The position numbers and the translations under genes are program-made. Below the pieces are notes generated by a model, which worked only from the letters and a program-made list of their open reading frames with translations, made no database searches and had not been told where the DNA came from. This document shows positions 22,166 through 64,000 of a DNA stretch of 64,000 nucleotides, piece by piece. Positions within the stretch are counted from its first letter, which is position 1. Every line of letters starts with the position of its first letter. This DNA is from Sipunculus nudus. Taxonomy: Eukaryota; Annelida; Sipuncula; Golfingiida; Sipunculidae. The stretch is taken from positions 16,377,979 to 16,441,978 of the forward strand of contig CM049321.1 of assembly GCA_026874595.1 (NCBI GenBank). The letters run 5' to 3'.

Positions 22166-22834
22166 GATTTTTTTTAAAAGTTTTGTTATTTTGTTCTGAA
22201 TGTTTAGCCTTGGCAGTGCCATGCACACTCTGAAGTGCTTTCTATTATGACATGTTTCAACAAACAGATTTAAAGTGATTGTAATTTAAGTGTTACTTTC
22301 ATAAGTTTAAAGAACATAAGCTCTTACTGTACCATAAAATAAGATATCAGACCATATTGGTGCACCAGTAACTTTAACATACCCCGTAGTAAATGTCAAA
22401 ATACATATTGCTTGACAAGGTGGCACATTTCTTTTAAACAAGTCAAATGATGTCATCTCACAAATTTGCAATATAAAAATGAAGTTATGGGATTTTATGT
22501 GCATTATGCAAATGAGGATCTGAGATTATTCTGTCCACATGGTCATTTTGGCTACTGTCATGGAAGAAAACAGCAACTGGAAAACATGAAATTTTTGTGA
22601 GCATGTAAAATCCATGTATCAACTATGATATATTTTTTTTCAATACTGAACAAGCAATTAACATGTGATACTACATAAAATATTCACAACATTCATGTGC
22701 TTGTGATAATTTTGACCTGTGGATTTATGAAAATTATTCATGACAAAAATTTCCCGTTCAACAGCAGTTTGTTCACAACCTCTTTCATAGTAATTTCCTG
22801 GCCTTGCAATGTTGGCTAAATCTGGGAAAGATTT

Positions 22835-22853
22835 GGGGGGGGGGGGGGGGGGG
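22835..22853 (+). repeat. poly(G) tract, 19 G
   Basis: An uninterrupted run of G. Confidence 0.95.
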
Positions 22854-23627
22854 TGCAGAGTGTGTGCCCCCTCTTGTTAAACCAAATATCTTGGAGAAAA
22901 AAAGATAGAAAAAAATTATGCTGAATATGAGTAAGAAGGCCACTTCTGCATACCAGAGTCATGATCTAGACAAAAAGCTTGCTGGTATACATGGTACCCC
23001 CCATTACCTGGGCCAGCAAGTTGCGCCCCCTTTTTTTCTAAAATCTTCCATCTGCCCCCTGAGAACCACTGTACTCCTACTGTATGAAGTAAGTTGCTAT
23101 TCATCATGACACCACAGTAATCATAAAACTGAAAAAAAATCACACGATAACATTTTTATTGACTTTTTGATCATCTCATGATGACACATCAAAATTGTGC
23201 CAAACTGCATGTGCCATATTATTTTATAATAACTCATAATAATTATGTCATGTACCATAGGTGAGGTAATATCTACACCATACAAGAACATAAACTGACT
23301 AACCACAGTGGAAAACTCATGACCACTGTGGCCCACCTGTCTATTAAGACCACCCGTGAGTGAACCAAATCATCCAAACTTGTTAAAACTGACCTATCTA
23401 ATACGGCTACCTGTGAATTGAGACCAGTTTAAGTGGTCTTTTTACACAGGTTTCACTTTATATAAATATATACATATGTGTGTTTGTACCGAAGTCAGTC
23501 TCTTCATGTTCACATTGTAGCATGATACTTTTTCACTAAAGACTACTAGCGCCCCCTACAGAATAATAAAACAGTGATACCATGGTATTTCCTCCCTGAA
23601 TTTGAACTAAAATACATGATTCCCTTA

Positions 23628-23635
<8 letters not shown>

Positions 23636-23687
<52 letters not shown>
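23636..23687. repeat. (TA)n microsatellite
   Basis: A TA dinucleotide run of about 50 bases. The surrounding 22170-24140 region has no gene I can support; 23330-23460 is a relative of the repeat at 7979. Confidence 0.95.
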
Positions 23688-23688
<1 letters not shown>

Positions 23689-24141
23689 TGAATGAAAATA
23701 CAGTACAAAGCCAATTATTTTCAAGTTTCTAAATTGTAAATACATACATTTGGATCTTATAGCATTGGGACTGCTACTCCTATATTGCACATAGAAAGAA
23801 ACTTGCCAATCTTAAACTAGTCTACATATGGCACACCTAAGTACATAAAATCACAGATAGCCAGGGTAAAGGTTTTTTTTTTATAATGGTTTCATCAACA
23901 ATGAAAGGTTTTTACTGAGGACAAGTATGACCAGATAAAAAGTGCAGGAAAACCACGGTTTAAGGTTGATTTTCAGGCATTCTTGCAACAGCCCAGCAAG
24001 TTATGACGAGAAAAGTCATACTGATGATTTTAATGATATTTCAGACTTCTCCAAATCTGTATGCCGTTTTAACAATCTGTCTTTTTTAATTTATTCTCTC
24101 TCCACTAGAGGGCTCTGTCTTACTCTGAATCTGATCAGTCC

Positions 24142-24310
24142 CAGAGGCGGATCCATTGAGGGGGGGCATCAACCTTATTTAGGGTTTTAAAACCATTTTT
24201 TGCGACCCGCACCCCCTCTTCCCCGACCAGAGGACCTTTTTTTCAGGTTTTTTTTAAGGTCTTGCTGGGTTGGACCCTCCCCTTTCCAAATTCCTGGATC
24301 CGCACCTGAT
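24142..24310. mobile_element. short inverted-repeat element (GGATCCGCACCTG ends)
   Basis: CCAGAGGCGGATCCA at the left and TGGATCCGCACCTG at the right form an imperfect inverted pair. The inside has a run of GACCCGCACCCCCTC and GACCAGAGGACC. A second copy is at 30848-31046. Confidence 0.7.
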
Positions 24311-26478
24311 CCCACTATCAATTAAGAACCTACAAACCTTATATTAATTACACAAAGGGTCAACTGAAAATTCATAAATAATGAGATATATTTTCCAAAG
24401 TTAGTTATAAATCATTCACATATACATGTCTTTTACTCTCAAATCCACCAACAGGTGTCACTCGGCAAAGGACAATTCAAGAGCTATGTTAGTTAGCTTG
24501 GTGGCCAACAGGTGGCATTGTTACCATCATGTTTATGTCTGGGCTTCCAGTCATATATATTTTTCACCAATTATCTGATTTCTGCACATCAGATATAACA
24601 CAGAAATAAACACACACACAGAGATGTAAAGGAAGATTAAGTATAAGGTGTCTCATAAATAAATGTCCTCAAAAAATTATCTCCATCGTGTCTGATGTCG
24701 AAAACAGTAAAACAGTAGTGTTGTAGTGTACATACTGGATTATATTTTCTCAGGTATTGTCCACTTCAACACTACTAACCCAGTGCAACCTTCAATGTTT
24801 GCTTTGTACATGTTATTTATATAAATACATAAAAGTAAATACGGGACTACAGGCCCCCTGTACATGAAATATATATCACAAATATAAGCACATTCAATAT
24901 ACATTTAATTTATAACTGTACAGTTCATGTTAATGTTTGATTTAAATAACATTATTCAGATATTATGTACAATTTTATTAATCTCAAGATTAAAATAAAT
25001 TTATGAATTTATGAGATATTTCCTTAGTCTTCCCTTAAGAAAAATTTATTACTTAATAAACAATTAACTTGATTAAAATGTATGTGGTCAGCTGTCTGAT
25101 AAACTTATATGTAATAGAATAATAAAAAGGGACAATTATTTTCAAGTTTCCAAATTAAACAAGCCTTGTAAATACCTACATAAGTATACTTTAGCATTGG
25201 GACTGCCTAACCACAAGGGCCCCTAATTATTTTGAAATTAGCATTAATGTCCTAAGCCCTTTGTTCCAACTGGAAACTGAGACAAGTAGTATGTCCCACC
25301 ACACATTGCATGATTAAGAATTCTTAAAGTTTTGTACTGTGGACTACGGTATCTCCAGATAATTGAATCAAGGTCATCAAGTCTGCTTTGGAGACCAAGT
25401 GTATAAATAGCAAATACTAATTGAAACATTAATGCACATTTGATTATAAGAGAGCAAAAGTTGCCTTATTTTGGCAATAATTCTTGAAAATGTATACCAA
25501 TTGAATCATATTATGATTTACAAACCAGTGTTGAAGCCAATAGTTAAATCACTGAAACCAGTTGGGGATTTTTAAACAATAAAATGATTCGTATTTATTG
25601 ATATACCATACATAAAGTAATATTTATTATTATTCTCTGAAAGGGAAAAATTTGACTGTAACAATGGTAATAGTGTAATTTCTTTGTTTGTTTCTGTAAT
25701 TTTTAGACAATATGTCACAGGAGAAAATGCAGTGAAGTGGGCTGAAGTGACATACAAGGAAGACATAAATGTTTCTTTGCCCAATTTTCAGTATAAATTG
25801 TGATGTGTACCAAATCTGATCTATATACAAATTATACTGCAATGCATGTCACCTTTATTATTATACCACAAAATTATATTCTCATAATATAATCTACCCC
25901 TCTCAAACCCATAAGCTTTGCTATTTGCCCTGTGCTTGTTACCTGAATATTAAAATGTGAAAATATATATGTGATATTGTTTCATGAATATTTTTCATAT
26001 CAAATGCTACCCTTCCCTCTAAAACAGTTTCACCTGACATTCTGTGAATCTCAAAAAGCAGTGACACCCTGTATTTATATAAAGAGATTCATGACACAAG
26101 GAATGCTGGCAATATCTATGCCATGCTTCCAGTCTATAAACCAAGCAATAATGATGGCTATAGGAAGAGTGAGGGCATGTCTTGTGCAAAGGATAAGCCA
26201 AATTCATTGGCCAATCAGGAACATTTGAAATGGCCGAGTTGTAACTCCACCTATATAACCTCATATAACCTCCCTCTCACAAATATATTGCAAATTTGAG
26301 ACCTAAATGTGATAATTCCTATCTAACCTACCTGATCTAATCTGTAAGTGTCAATAATCACAGCTAGGTGTCACTAGTTTGGTGGGTTTGGTAAATTCTG
26401 ATATTTATAGTACAGCTGGTTCAATTAAGGATTGTAGAGCAGGATAGATAAACATTGATCTACGCGAGGTATTTGACC
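24311..26478. other. AT-rich gene-free DNA downstream of NBEAL
   Basis: I looked on the - strand for an exon encoding the vertebrate NBEAL tail (RKFWGSS-like) and found none. No other gene signal is seen. Confidence 0.5.
25854..25859 (-). terminator. candidate NBEAL polyadenylation signal
   Basis: TTTATT on the + strand reads AATAAA on the - strand, about 620 bases after the NBEAL stop. Similar AT-rich hexamers are common in this AT-rich stretch, so the call is weak. Confidence 0.3.
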
Positions 26479-63440
<36,962 letters not shown>

Positions 63441-63519
63441 CTGTACAAAGAACAGAAGCAGAGTTTGTGGTCGGCAGAAGCAACGAAAGCACCGCAAGGG
63501 TGCATACTGAGCCTATTGC

Positions 63520-63800
63520 ATGAGCCGTGTCACCTTTGACCTCATTAAATATGCACAGATTTTACATAGGACAGAACTCAGGCAAGCTACTGTATTTTTT
63601 AATTATTCATATTGATTGATTCCATATAAGGTATCATATTCCCAGTTTATGCAGTACCACAATATCTGGTGACCTCTGACCTCATTGAATATGTGCAGAT
63701 TTTGCCAAGAACTGAAATCAGGTGAGGAACTGTATTGGTAATTATTTATAGTGACCTTCATGAAAATCCATTAAATTACTGGTCAGTCACTGCAAGAAAC
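63520..63800 (-). repeat. tandem dispersed repeat, GACCTCATTAAATATG units
   Basis: Two units match 47330-47800 (TGACCTC-TTGAATATGTGCAG, AGGTGAGGAACTGTATTGG). Confidence 0.65.
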
Positions 63801-63934
63801 TGACAGAAATAATCCTGTCCTATAATAGTCATATAAAAGTACTCAGAGGACAGCATCTATCTGTAGAATTAGTTTAAAGGGACATAATCAAGAACATTAT
63901 TTTACACTATCAGTTCACCATCCCAGCATACAGC

Positions 63935-64000
63935 CTCAGTACCTCACACTTGGCTGTTCAACACCTTGTTTTGGCTCTGCGTGTTGGTAAACACAGTCCA
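63935..64000 (-). other. possible edge of a further upstream NBEAL exon
   Basis: On the - strand one frame is open from 64000 down to about 63940 (DCVYQHAEPKQGVEQPSV) and ends near a GAG-GTACTG sequence that could be a donor. Another frame is also open for 18 codons. The next NBEAL exon (63440) starts in phase 0. The stretch is too short to tell an exon from intron. Confidence 0.25.

Overview
The window is animal nuclear DNA. Both genes are split by GT-AG introns, the sequence is AT-rich, and more than half of it is repeats. The repeat types (tRNA-derived SINEs, short inverted-repeat elements, tandem cores ending in GGACGGACGG-rich tails, Helitron-like ends) are those known from mollusc and other lophotrochozoan genomes. 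That placement is an inference from repeat style and gene content; no marker gene fixes the species.

Two protein genes converge tail to tail. On the + strand, five exons (2334-11605) encode all but the N-terminus of a DNA primase large subunit (PRIM2, p58). All four iron-sulfur cysteines are present, followed by an unusual extension of about 560 residues in the last exon. On the - strand, 23 exons between 63440 and 26479 encode the last 975 residues of a neurobeachin-like protein (NBEAL1/NBEAL2 type): a linker, a PH-like domain, the BEACH domain and WD40 repeats up to a stop codon. The 23 exons sum to 2928 bases with every splice phase matching. The 5' ends of both genes lie outside the window. 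The genes have unrelated jobs (replication priming; vesicle and granule traffic), and nothing suggests that they work together.

Layout: 1-2333, repeats upstream of the first visible PRIM2 exon; 2334-11605, PRIM2; 11606-12450, its 3' region; 12451-18082, a large repeat element whose core is a 337-bp satellite with a trimeric higher-order pattern; 18083-26478, gene-free, AT-rich DNA with a short inverted-repeat element, microsatellites and a minisatellite; 26479-63440, NBEAL with repeat-filled introns; 63441-64000, an intron, perhaps with an exon at the very edge.

The most interesting signal lies in the repeats. At least three otherwise different families share one plan: a subterminal inverted repeat at each end, a tandem-repeat core, and a 3' hairpin a few bases before CTAG, with T following. 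This is the plan of non-autonomous Helentron/HINE-type rolling-circle elements. Several unrelated cores also share the 12-bp palindrome GGTGGCGCCACC, kept intact while the flanks diverge. One element interrupts a larger repeat whose uninterrupted copy lies 14 kb away, which gives a natural empty site.
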